This document shows positions 25,144 to 35,200 of a DNA stretch of 64,000 nucleotides, piece after piece; position 1 is the stretch's first letter, and each line of letters opens with the position of its first letter. The translations under genes were made by a program, and so were the position numbers. The notes beneath the pieces were generated by a model, which saw only the letters and a list, made by a program, of their open reading frames with translations, was not told the DNA's origin and searched no databases. Origin of the DNA: Dyella monticola (GTDB taxonomy: Bacteria > Pseudomonadota > Gammaproteobacteria > Xanthomonadales > Rhodanobacteraceae); the NCBI RefSeq assembly GCF_003363155.1, contig NZ_QRBE01000003.1, forward strand, positions 248,001 through 312,000, given 5' to 3'.

Positions 25144-26072
25144 AAATCGCTGTCCTTTCGCGCAATACGCGACTTTATTCCACGCAGCGATTGGTTGAAG
25201 TTGCCCGCGAGCGCAGACACGTAGTGCGCGTGCTCGATCCGCTGCGCTGCTACGTGCGCATTGCGCCTGGCGAGGTGGAAATCCGTTACAAGGGTAAGGC
25301 GCTGCACGATATCGATGCGGCCATTCCACGCATCGGTACATCGAGCACGTTTTACGGCACGGCCGTGCTGCGCCAGCTGGAAATGATGGGTGTGTACACA
25401 CCCAATCCTTCCGATGCCGTGTTGCGCGCACGCGACAAATTGCGCTGCCTGCAGATGCTTGCCGCCAGAGGCCTGGACATGCCTGTAACGGTATTTGGCG
25501 ACAATCCAGACGACACCACCGATGTGCTGGACATGCTGGGTGACCCACCGCACGTGATCAAACTCAACGAGGGTAGCCAGGGTACGGGCGTGGTGCTGGC
25601 CGAAAAACGCAGTGCGTCGCAAAGCGTGGTGGAAGCCTTCCGTGGTTTGTACGCCAACTTCCTGGTGCAGGAATTCATCGCCGAAGCCAAAGGCAGCGAT
25701 CTGCGCTGCTTCGTGGTCGGTGGCGAAGTGGTCGCGGCGATGCAGCGCGATGCGGTGCCGGGTGAATTTCGCGCCAACCTGCACCGTGGTGGCACCGCGG
25801 TGGCCGCCGAACTAAGTCCGGCGGAGCGCAGCATCGCGATCGCCGCTGCCGAAGCGCTGGGGCTGGGCATCGCCGGCGTGGATCTGCTCCGTTCCAAACG
25901 CGGGCCGCTGGTGCTGGAGGTCAATGCTTCGCCGGGTTTGGAAGGGATCGAGGCGGCATCGGGTGTGAACGTCGCCGAACACATCATCTGCCACCTGGAG
26001 CGGCACGTTGCGAAGGGATCGAAGCGGGTCACGGTTCCGGCGTCCCAATCGGGCAGTCGATCCGCGCGTTAA
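25140..26072 (+). CDS. rimK: RimK: ribosomal protein S6 alpha-L-glutamate ligase
   Basis: 310 residues with the ATP-grasp fold. N-terminal Rossmann-like part [18 protein letters not shown] and the phrase [20 protein letters not shown] are typical RimK. ATP and metal binding is seen in [38 protein letters not shown] and [14 protein letters not shown]. It adds glutamates to the C-terminus of ribosomal protein S6, using ATP, and changes ribosome behaviour during adaptation. Coupled to the preceding protease-like gene. A possible small RNA or leader follows. Confidence 0.95.
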   Translation: MKIAVLSRNTRLYSTQRLVEVARERRHVVRVLDPLRCYVRIAPGEVEIRYKGKALHDIDAAIPRIGTSSTFYGTAVLRQLEMMGVYTPNPSDAVLRARDKLRCLQMLAARGLDMPVTVFGDNPDDTTDVLDMLGDPPHVIKLNEGSQGTGVVLAEKRSASQSVVEAFRGLYANFLVQEFIAEAKGSDLRCFVVGGEVVAAMQRDAVPGEFRANLHRGGTAVAAELSPAERSIAIAAAEALGLGIAGVDLLRSKRGPLVLEVNASPGLEGIEAASGVNVAEHIICHLERHVAKGSKRVTVPASQSGSRSAR

Positions 26073-26117
26073 CCAAGCGGTGAGTGCGGGTTAACTGTCG
26101 CGTAACTGCCGTCCGCC

Positions 26118-26244
26118 TATAAAGGCACCACTGTTTGTTTGCTCGCCACTTCAATCGCAAGGGCGACAGCAGACGACGGTATCGGGGCAGTAGCTTCAGC
26201 CCGGATGCAGCGACGCACGGTCGCCGTATCCGGGCTTTTTCTTT
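26118..26244 (+). ncRNA. Possible small RNA or leader between rimK and the response regulator
   Basis: A -10-like TATAAA (26118-26123) is preceded by two AACTG repeats 11 bases apart (26094-26098 and 26105-26109) resembling a Pho box, and is followed after about 75 bases by a strong intrinsic terminator. A transcript of about 115 bases would result, with no open reading frame of note. Because the terminator comes 138 bases before the response regulator, this looks like a stand-alone RNA, or else an attenuated leader or extended rimK 3' end. Sequence-only evidence. Confidence 0.35.
26198..26244 (+). terminator. Rho-independent terminator
   Basis: AGCCCGGAT (26198-26206) pairs with ATCCGGGCT (26228-26236), with an inner GCGAC/GTCGC stem, then TTTTCTTT. 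Ends either rimK transcripts or the candidate small RNA. Confidence 0.85.
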
Positions 26245-26290
26245 GTGGATACGGCCTTTCGTTACGGTTCCTTTCCCTCCGATGAGCGAT

Positions 26291-26311
26291 TGTTAAGGAT
26301 GGCGCTTAACA
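26291..26311. promoter_or_regulatory. Inverted repeat TGTTAAG-N7-CTTAACA upstream of the two-component genes
   Basis: Perfect 7-base arms with a 7-base spacer, 71-91 bases before the regulator start; a further GTTAAG half-site follows at 26328-26333. TTAA-containing repeats of this kind are bound by OmpR/PhoP-type regulators, so autoregulation is likely. Inference from sequence and position. Confidence 0.5.
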
Positions 26312-26381
26312 TTTGCGCCATTCACTCGTTAAGCTTGGAACACCCCCCGGCCTGTGCGCCGGTTGCGTAGCGGAGAAACGC

Positions 26382-27068
26382 ATGCGCGTTCTAGTTATTG
26401 AAGATAACAGCGATATCGCGACCAATATCGGCGATTACTTGGAAGATCGCGGCCATGTCGTGGACTTCGCAGGAGATGGCGTCACCGGCCTGCATTTGGC
26501 GGTGGTCCACGACTTCGACGTCATCGTGCTCGACCTCACCCTGCCGGGCATGGATGGCTTGGACGTGGCTCGCAAGCTGCGCCACGAGGCCCATAAGCAG
26601 ACCCCCGTGCTGATGCTGACGGCCCGCGATGCGCTCGAACAGAAGCTCACTGGCTTCGAATCGGGCGCGGACGACTACATGACCAAGCCCTTCGCCCTGC
26701 AGGAGCTGGCTGCGCGCCTGGAAGTGCTGGCGCGGCGTGGCAAAGGTCCGCAGAGCCGGGTGCTGAAGGTCGCCGACCTCACCTACAACCTGGACACCCT
26801 TACGGTGACCCGCGACGGCAAATCCATCCAGCTCAACCCGATCGGCTTGAAGCTGCTGCAGGCGCTGATGGAAGCCAGCCCCTCCGTGGTCACGCGCCAG
26901 GATCTGGAACAGAAGGTGTGGGGCGAAGAACTGCCCGACAGCGACAGCCTGCGTGTGCACATCCACGGTCTGCGTGCCGCGATCGACAAGCCGTTCGAAA
27001 AGGCCTTGATCCACACCAGACACGGCATCGGTTACCGCATGGTCGATCCGGATGCAGTCCAGGCGTAA
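26382..27068 (+). CDS. OmpR/PhoP-family response regulator
   Basis: 228 residues from ATG 26382, with CGGAGAAA before it. The receiver domain has IEDN near the N-terminus, the phospho-acceptor Asp in VIVLDLTLPGMDGL, the Thr in MLTARD and the Lys in DDYMTKPFA. The C-terminal winged helix shows LNPIGLKLLQALMEASPSVV and the recognition region DSDSLRVHIHGLRAAIDKPF, ending RHGIGYRM. It overlaps the kinase gene by 17 bases. It resembles the ColR/PhoP-like regulators of xanthomonads that respond to metals or envelope signals, but assignment to one of them is not secure. Confidence 0.92.
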   Translation: MRVLVIEDNSDIATNIGDYLEDRGHVVDFAGDGVTGLHLAVVHDFDVIVLDLTLPGMDGLDVARKLRHEAHKQTPVLMLTARDALEQKLTGFESGADDYMTKPFALQELAARLEVLARRGKGPQSRVLKVADLTYNLDTLTVTRDGKSIQLNPIGLKLLQALMEASPSVVTRQDLEQKVWGEELPDSDSLRVHIHGLRAAIDKPFEKALIHTRHGIGYRMVDPDAVQA

Positions 27069-28335
27069 GCTGCGTTTTCGGCTGCTGGTCTCGTTCGCGC
27101 TGTTCGGTTTTGGCCTCAGCGCGTTGTTTGCCATGGCCTCACTGTATGTGCGCGCCAAGGTCGAAGATCAGTTGGTAACGGCTGCGCTACAAGGTGACAT
27201 CGATCAAGGCGTAGACAAAACGCTCGCCGGTCAGATGGGTCAGTCAGAGCTGATCGAGGCTTGGATCCAGAGCGATCGCACGCTCTACAAAATGCCGTTG
27301 GCGTGGCAAAACCTGGATACCGGTGTCCATGATTTGTACGGTGTAGATGCCAGCGGACATCTCAAACATTACAAGTTGGCAGTACGTCGGAAAGATGGTG
27401 TCATTGGTTTCGAACGCTACGACATCAGTCGAGAGGATCTTGGCAAGCGGCAGTTGATTACGGCATTGAGCACGGCGGTAGTGCTTTTCAGCCTGCTCTC
27501 GCTGGCCATCGGGCTGTGGCTTTCGCGGAAGGTCCTCAAACCAGTCACCGAACTCGCCAGAAGACTGCGTGACTTCCGTAAGAGCGGACGTGCGGAGCCT
27601 CTCGCGCAACATTTCGCAGATGACGAAGTAGGCGAGCTGGCACAGGCCTTGGACGAATATTCCACGCGCCTTACCGCCATGGTCGAGCGCGATCGCGAAT
27701 TCAACTCCGACGTCAGCCATGAACTGCGCACGCCGTTGGCAGTGATTTCCAGCACCACGGAGTTGTTGCAAGGTTCGCCCGATCTCACCGACAAGCTGCG
27801 CGAACGCTTGAAGCGCATCGAGCGTGCATCGCGTCAGGCTACGGAGTTGATCGAAGCGCTGTTGCTGCTCTCCCGTGCCGAGCGTCGCGGCCCTACGCGT
27901 GGCGAAACCACCGATGTCGCGAAGCTGGCTGCCGATGTCATCGAAAGTCAGCGGCCGCAGATCCGCGATAAACCCATCGAAGTCGAACTGCTGCAACAGG
28001 ATTTGGTGACGGTGAATGCCCCAGCATCGGTGTTGTCGGTGGCACTCACCAACCTGATTGGCAACGCCATCAAATACACGCTCGAAGGCCGCGTCAAAGT
28101 AGTGGTGGACAAAGGCCGCGTCGACGTGATCGACACCGGCCCCGGCATCAAGCCGGAAGATGCGGAGCGCTTGTTTCAGCGAGGCGTGCGCGGCGAAGGT
28201 GCGGGCGGTAGCGGTGCAGGCCTGGGCCTGGCGATCGTGCGTCGTTTGTGCGAACTGTACAGCTGGGACGTGTCGATGAGGCCGCGTACGGATGGAAATG
28301 GCGCCGTCGCTACCATTGTTTTCGAGCGGTCATGA
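27052..28335 (+). CDS. Membrane sensor histidine kinase
   Basis: 427 residues. Two membrane helices (FRLLVSFALFGFGLSALFAMA and LITALSTAVVLFSLLSLAIGL) enclose a periplasmic sensor region of about 110 residues. Then comes a HAMP-like segment, the dimerisation His in DVSHELRTPLAVISS, and an ATP-binding domain with the N box LTNLIGNAIKYTLEG, G1 DTGPGIKPED and G2 GSGAGLGLAI. It phosphorylates the preceding regulator. The signal is unknown. Last gene of this two-gene operon, followed by a repeat hairpin. Confidence 0.93.
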   Translation: MQSRRKLRFRLLVSFALFGFGLSALFAMASLYVRAKVEDQLVTAALQGDIDQGVDKTLAGQMGQSELIEAWIQSDRTLYKMPLAWQNLDTGVHDLYGVDASGHLKHYKLAVRRKDGVIGFERYDISREDLGKRQLITALSTAVVLFSLLSLAIGLWLSRKVLKPVTELARRLRDFRKSGRAEPLAQHFADDEVGELAQALDEYSTRLTAMVERDREFNSDVSHELRTPLAVISSTTELLQGSPDLTDKLRERLKRIERASRQATELIEALLLLSRAERRGPTRGETTDVAKLAADVIESQRPQIRDKPIEVELLQQDLVTVNAPASVLSVALTNLIGNAIKYTLEGRVKVVVDKGRVDVIDTGPGIKPEDAERLFQRGVRGEGAGGSGAGLGLAIVRRLCELYSWDVSMRPRTDGNGAVATIVFERS

Positions 28336-28379
28336 TTTAACGGCTGGTCGCCGTTGCACGAAACTCCCTATTGCTCCAG

Positions 28380-28407
28380 CGTCATTCCGGCCTTCACCGA
28401 AATGACG
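28380..28407. repeat. GTCATTCC palindromic repeat, slightly decayed
   Basis: CGTCATTCCGGC and ACCGAAATGACG form an imperfect stem around CTTC, between the convergent kinase and sdaA genes. Confidence 0.75.
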
Positions 28408-28456
28408 TTGAGGGGATGTCGCGCGTCTGCGCGGGCACGAGGGTCCTAGGGAAACC

Positions 28457-29839
<1,383 letters not shown>

Positions 29840-29915
29840 GCGGGCACTGCGATGACGGGGAGGAAGCGTTTATTCTACGCGCACGTTTCCACTAAGGCAT
29901 TCCGCAAGCGCACGT

Positions 29916-30194
29916 ATGGCTGACTTGGTGCTTTACCAACGCGACTACTGCCATCTCTGCGACCAGGCCCTGGCCGTGCTGGCCGAGGCGCGCGTGCCGG
30001 ATTTTGACAGCGTTTGGGTGGATGACAGTGACGAGCTGGAGGAGCGTTACGGCGTCCGCGTACCGGTATTGCGGGACTTGCGCAGTGGGCGGGAGTTGGA
30101 CTGGCCGTTCGATGCGACCGCGGTGGTCCATTGGATGGAGGCGGTCGACTCGCCCGGCCATCATCATTCCCGCGAAAGCGGAAGCGCTCCATAA
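29916..30194 (+). CDS. Glutaredoxin-family small thiol protein
   Basis: 92 residues. The thioredoxin-like fold starts LVLYQRDYCHLCDQAL with a CxxC pair at residues 12 and 15, then VPVLRDLRSGRELDWPF with the cis-Pro. It matches the glutaredoxin-like (DUF836) family; role likely thiol-disulfide exchange in the cytoplasm. The family-like part ends near residue 80; the last 10-12 residues (GHHHSRESGSAP) are read from a GTCATTCC-type repeat element that begins at 30165. Convergent with the yceI gene. Confidence 0.85.
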   Translation: MADLVLYQRDYCHLCDQALAVLAEARVPDFDSVWVDDSDELEERYGVRVPVLRDLRSGRELDWPFDATAVVHWMEAVDSPGHHHSRESGSAP

Positions 30195-30266
30195 CAGCGA
30201 AGCTGCTCAATCCATGTTGAGGCAAAAGGCGACGATGGATTGTCGCCTCCGCGAGCAGGAGGGAAG
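30165..30266. repeat. Decayed composite GTCATTCC element (copy D)
   Basis: Left end CATTCCCGCGAAAGCGG, then AACAGCGAAG (30193-30202) and TCAATCCA (30207-30214), with the same 14-base offset as in the element at 51498. The right side GATGGATTGTCGCCTCCGCG loosely matches the right end of the 62701 copy. Terminal GTCA/TGAC are mutated. It overlaps the 3' end of the glutaredoxin gene. Confidence 0.6.
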
Positions 30267-30285
30267 CAAGAAAGGATGGGGCGGC

Positions 30286-30840
30286 TCACTTCCCGGCTAG
30301 CACCAGATGCGCCGTGACCTTCACGTCCGGCCCGATCACTGACGTATCTGCGTACTGGCCGCCGCCCACGCCAAAATCAAGCCGCTTCACCGTGCCGCTC
30401 ACATCCAGCGTAGCGCTTTGGCCTTGCGGCTTGAACACCACGCTCACGCTGACGGGTTTGGTCACGCCGCGCAGGGTCAGCATGCCATCGGCAATCACCT
30501 GATTGCCCTGCTGGTGGAAGGTGGTGGTCACGAAATGCGCTTGCGGGTATTTCGCGACGTCAAAGAAATCGGTTCCGGGCAGCGCGCTATCGCGATCGTT
30601 GTCGCCGGTTTTGGCCGTCGCCAGGGTCACCGTGACGTCAAATTTCGATGTGGCGAGTTTGGCTGGATCATAGCTGATGGCTGCGGTCCATTTTTCAAAA
30701 TGCCCATCGAAGCTGCTGCCCTGGAAGTTGCTGGTGAAGCCTAGCGTGCTGCCTGATTGCACGGTGTAATCGGCAGCATTGGCCACGCATGGTACTGCCA
30801 ACGCGAGAAGAAGCATGAGCGAGGGGGGGCGAATCGTCAT
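30286..30840 (-). CDS. YceI family periplasmic lipid-binding-like protein (first)
   Basis: 184 residues from ATG 30840, with GGAGAACC before it. Signal peptide (LMLLLALAVPCVANA) followed by the YceI lipocalin-like barrel: YTVQSGSTLGFTSNFQGSSF, FDVAKYPQAHFVTTTF and LTLRGVTKPVSV. Family proteins bind isoprenoid-type lipids in the periplasm; a role in quinone handling is suspected because they are often coded with cytochrome b561. Here it is third in a yceI-cytochrome b561-yceI cluster, 38 bases after the cytochrome gene. Confidence 0.92.
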   Translation of the reverse strand: MTIRPPSLMLLLALAVPCVANAADYTVQSGSTLGFTSNFQGSSFDGHFEKWTAAISYDPAKLATSKFDVTVTLATAKTGDNDRDSALPGTDFFDVAKYPQAHFVTTTFHQQGNQVIADGMLTLRGVTKPVSVSVVFKPQGQSATLDVSGTVKRLDFGVGGGQYADTSVIGPDVKVTAHLVLAGK

Positions 30841-30878
30841 CTGGGTTCTCCATATACGTGTGCGCATAGTCAATCAGC

Positions 30879-31448
30879 CTATCCTTGCAACTTGTTTTGA
30901 CGCACGCGCGCGAACGGCAGCATGCGCCGCAATACGTTGTCCTGATCGAAAAAGTGATGTTTGAGTGCTGCGCCGACGTGTCCGATCAGCACCAGCAACA
31001 GCAGGTAGAACAGCCATTCGTGGACGCCGTGGGCGATGCGGGCAAGATCTTCGTTCTTCGCCGCCAACGCCGGCAAGTTGAACAGCTTGAACCATTGCAG
31101 CGGATAACCATGCAGCGAATTGAACAGCCAGCCGCTCAGCGGCATCGCCAGGATGAAGCCGTAGAGCAGCACGTGCGTGAGGTGCGCCACAATGCGCTGC
31201 CAGCGCGGCATCGGTTCATCTTCCGGCGCGCCGTCGTAGAGGCGCCAGGCCAGGCGCAGCGCGAACAACGCCAGAATGGTCAAGCCGATCGATTTATGCA
31301 GCGCGTACACCGTGATCTTGCTCATCGACGGCGACATGCCGGTCATCAGCAAGCCCCACACGCCATTGACGAGGATCCCCAGCGCGACGATCCAATGGAA
31401 CAACTTGGCGACCGCTCCCCAGCGGTGGTCATTACTGCGCAAACTCAT
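30879..31448 (-). CDS. Cytochrome b561 family membrane protein
   Basis: 189 residues with four membrane helices. Heme-ligand histidines appear in KLFHWIVALGILVNG, TVYALHKSIGLTILAL and GVHEWLFYLLLLVLIGHVGA, ending ALKHHFFDQDNVLRRMLPF as in the CybB/YodB/YceJ group. It transfers electrons between quinol and periplasmic acceptors in the inner membrane. Its ATG overlaps the stop of the upstream yceI gene (ATGA), so the two are coupled; this mirrors the yceI-yceJ pair of E. coli. Confidence 0.94.
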   Translation of the reverse strand: MSLRSNDHRWGAVAKLFHWIVALGILVNGVWGLLMTGMSPSMSKITVYALHKSIGLTILALFALRLAWRLYDGAPEDEPMPRWQRIVAHLTHVLLYGFILAMPLSGWLFNSLHGYPLQWFKLFNLPALAAKNEDLARIAHGVHEWLFYLLLLVLIGHVGAALKHHFFDQDNVLRRMLPFARVRQNKLQG

Positions 31449-32059
31449 TGATGCTCCTTGTCAGGGGCGGCGTTGTCGCGAATGCCTTCCAGCTCCAGCC
31501 AGATGGCGACGGTATGGCCCACGGCATTGGGAAAGCTGTTGATGCCGAATGTCGTTCGATCGAGCGATGCGGTGGCGGAAAAGCCGGCCACCGTGTGCAA
31601 GCCGTAGATCGTCTTGCCGATGCGGTTGACGCGAAAGGGGATGTCGAGGGGCTGACTTACGCCATGCAGCGTGAGTGTGCCGTGCAGCACACCGTGCGTA
31701 TCGTCCTTGCGTTCCACCGACGTGCTGACGAAGTGCGCGGTCGGATAGGTTTTGCAATCGAGCAGCGAGGCTTTGCACGCCGCTTCGTTCCAGGCGGCAT
31801 CGCCCATGTCCACGCCGCGCATGTCGATATCCAACGAGGTGCTTGATTTGGACCAGTCGTGCGCATCAAAACGCAACCAGCCATCCGCGATATGCAATCG
31901 CCCCAATGGGCGCGAAAAACCATCGTGATCGATGCTGAAGACGATCTGGCTGTGCACCGTGTCATAGTGGTACTGATCCGTCTCAGCGTGGGCGGCCTGC
32001 TGCGTCCAGAGGCAACCGAATCCGAGCGTCCATAGCAGGCAAGCGAAGCGTCGATTCAT
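31445..32059 (-). CDS. YceI family periplasmic protein (second)
   Basis: 204 residues from ATG 32059 (MNRRFACLLWTLGFGCLWTQ), with a signal peptide ending AAHA. YceI barrel features: YHYDTVHSQIVFSIDHDGFS, KTYPTAHFVSTSVERK and LTLHGVSQPLDIPFRVN. It is clearly diverged from the first YceI copy, for example in the paired Cys of EAACKASLLDCKTYP, which may form a disulfide. First gene of the yceI-b561-yceI cluster. Its start lies head-to-head with the kinase gene region on the other strand. Confidence 0.92.
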   Translation of the reverse strand: MNRRFACLLWTLGFGCLWTQQAAHAETDQYHYDTVHSQIVFSIDHDGFSRPLGRLHIADGWLRFDAHDWSKSSTSLDIDMRGVDMGDAAWNEAACKASLLDCKTYPTAHFVSTSVERKDDTHGVLHGTLTLHGVSQPLDIPFRVNRIGKTIYGLHTVAGFSATASLDRTTFGINSFPNAVGHTVAIWLELEGIRDNAAPDKEHQ

Positions 32060-32231
32060 GTCCGGAAGTCTGGCCGAAATGCCCAGGGCGCGCCAGCGCC
32101 GACCTCGGAACGGATTGTTGCAATTTGGCGAACAGCACGTGCGGCCATGCGATGAATTTGGCATGCTTCCCCTTTGCGGGCCGGATACAGACCAGGGTGA
32201 CGACCCGTTCGACGTGCCTGAGGGGGCCACT

Positions 32232-35200
32232 GTGGCGGTTTTCATGTTGGGGTTGGCCTTCCTGCTGGGTGCTTCGGCGCCGCGCAGTGCGATGTCGGCC
32301 ACCTCCACGCCTGCCCCGGCCGCGGCTATCCATGCGCCTGACTCTGCCCCGCTGCCCACACCGCAATTCCGTCGCTATGGCATGCAGGACGGGCTACCCA
32401 GTAGCGTCGTCTATACGGTGGCGCAAGACCATGATGGTGCCATGTGGTTTGGCACCAAGGGGGGTATCGCGCGATTCGATGGCGTGCATTTCAACGTGTT
32501 CCGGCATATCGAAAACGACCCCGACTCCCTCTACAGCAACGAAATCTCCACATTGATCGTCGGGATGTACGGCAAGGTCTGGGCGGGTGGACTGGATGCG
32601 GGCCTGAATCGCTACGACCCCACCACCGGCAAGTTCACGCACTGGGGGCATGATCCGTCCAATCCGCAGAGCCTGGCGAGCGATCGCGTGTGGGTGATTG
32701 CGCAGACGCCCGACGGTACGGTGTGGGTCGGCACCGGTGAAGGGCTGGATCGCCTGCAGCCCGATGGCCGCGGTTTCGAGCACACGACCAATTCGTTGCT
32801 GGGTCTGTATCCCAGCGATTTCGGCGCGATTGGTGCGTTGTACGCCGATCACAAGGGTCGTCTTTGGATCGGCTCGGAGCGTGGATTGTTCCGCCGCGAA
32901 GTGGACGGAAGCATCACTCGCATCAACGCGGCCGATCCCACTCAATCGGTGGAAGCCTGGCGCATCGAAGGTCAAGGCGATGAGGTGCGCGTTGCCACCG
33001 AGCGCGGCTTGCTGATCGTGGGTAGCGACGATGTGGCGCGCCTGTTTGGCGAGCCGGTCATTCCGCACGACACCAACATCATGAGCAGCGCGCGCGATGC
33101 GTCTGGCCGCTTGTGGATCGGCACGCAGCGAGGCATGTATCTGCAGGTGCGCGCGCACGGCCCGATCATCGAGCTGGCCAATCAACCGCTGCTTTATGGC
33201 GATCTGCCGGGCACGTGGATGTACCAGACGCTGGTCGATCGCGAAGGCGGCTTGTGGGTCACGATGATCGACGGCGGCATTGCCTATCTCGCTCCGGGCT
33301 GGAATCGCTTCAGTCGTTTCACGCATGTTCCCGACGACCCGTCCAGTCTGCGCGATTCAATGGCCACCACCATGGCACGCGGCCGTGATGGTCGGCACGT
33401 ATGGGTGGGTGAACGCGACGGACGCATCGATCTGCTTGATCCGATCACCGGAAAGGTGGAGCACGTGCTCAGCGGTTTGGGTGCGCGCATCGGCGGCATG
33501 ACCGAAGATTTTCGTCAGCGCTTGTGGATTGCCGCACAGGGTGCACTGTATCGCTACGACTATGTGCACGATCGGCTGGATCAAGTCGATCCGCAGCGAC
33601 GTCTGCTCGATCGCCCGCTTGAAGTGGAGCCGGGTCCCGACGGCATGATGTATGCGCGCACGTTCGGCCATGGCGTGTTCCGTATCAATCCCGACACGCT
33701 GGCAATCACGCCGGTTGCGATGGATCGGCCGAGCGAGAAGGTCATGTGGGGCAGCCAGTTGATGCTCTACAAGGACACGTTCTGGTATGGCAGCGACGGC
33801 GGCCTGATGTGGCTCGATCGCGCGCGCGATCGCTTCGCCATGGTGCCCGGTATACCCACCGGCAAACCCATCGACGCGTTCGATTTCGACCGCACCGGTT
33901 TGTGGGTCGCGACGGAAGATGGCTTGTCGCATTACCACCGTGACGGCCAGCGGATGGTGCTCGATCGCTCGGTGGGGGTTGCGCAAGGTTGGCCATCGCT
34001 GCGCGCGGTGGACATCGATGTGGATTGCCTTGGGCGCCTGTGGGTATTCAGCATCGATGGCTTGTGGCGCTTTGATCCTGCACAAAACAGTTTTCATCAG
34101 ATCGGTTTGCAGAACGGTTTGGCGAACGGTGAGTTCGGACGTGGCTATGCGTTGCTGCCCAATGGTTATCTGTATGCGGCGACAAACGGCGGCGTGGTGG
34201 GTTTTGATCCGGACAAGGTGGATCCTGCAAACGTGGCGCCAACGTTGTCCGTTACGCAGATCACTGTGCAGCACAAAGGGGTGACCAGGCAGCTTCCGGT
34301 GGATGCGCAGCCCATCAAACTCGGGTGGCGCGACCGGCAGCTTCGCGTGCAGGCACGTGTTTTCTCCTACATCAATCCGGTCGCCAACCAGTATCGCTTC
34401 CGCCTCAACGGTTTCGATAGCGACTGGGTGGATCTGGATAACCACGGTGAACGCGAATTCACCGGTCTGCGCAGTGGTGATTACACGCTGGACATCATGG
34501 CGCGCGGTTCTGAAGGCGGCTGGATGCAGTTGGCCGAACCGTTGCACATCACCGTGCAATCGCCACCGTGGCTTCGCTGGTGGGCATGGTTGCTATATGT
34601 CGGTCTTATCGCTGCCATCGCCTTCCTCGCCTTGCTGGCGTGGCGCCGCCGCCTGGCGCACGCCCATCGCATCCAACTCGCCGAGCAGCGACATCAGATC
34701 GCCGAGCAGGCGAGCGCGGCGAAGACGCAATTTCTCGCCACGCTCAGCCATGAAATCCGCACACCGATGACCGGCATGATCGGCATGGCCGAATTGCTGC
34801 TGGCGACATCCTTGAACGATACCCAGCGTGAATATGCCGAATCGATGCAGCGCGGGAGCAATGCCTTGCTCAAGCTGCTCAATGACGCTCTGGATCTGGC
34901 GCGCATCGAAGCCGGCAAGCTGGTGCTCGACCCGGCGCCGTTCGAATTGCGTCCCATGCTGCAAGATGTCGTGCGTCTGCAAAAAGGTGCCGCGCACGCC
35001 AAAGGGCTCGTACTGAGCTTGGATGTGGGCGAGGAGGTGCCTGCATCACTTGTCGGCGATGCGCTGCGCATTCGGCAGGTGTTGTTCAACCTCGTCAACA
35101 ATGCGGTCAAGTTCACCGCGCGCGGCAGCATCCAGGTCCGTACAACGTGGGCCAACGATTCGCTATCGCTGCACGTGAGCGACACCGGTCCGGGCATTTC

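Noticed and set aside
33357-34559. 400-codon frame antisense to the hybrid kinase
   Set aside because: Composition typical of reverse-strand reading of a GC-rich gene; the sense strand carries a clear propeller domain.
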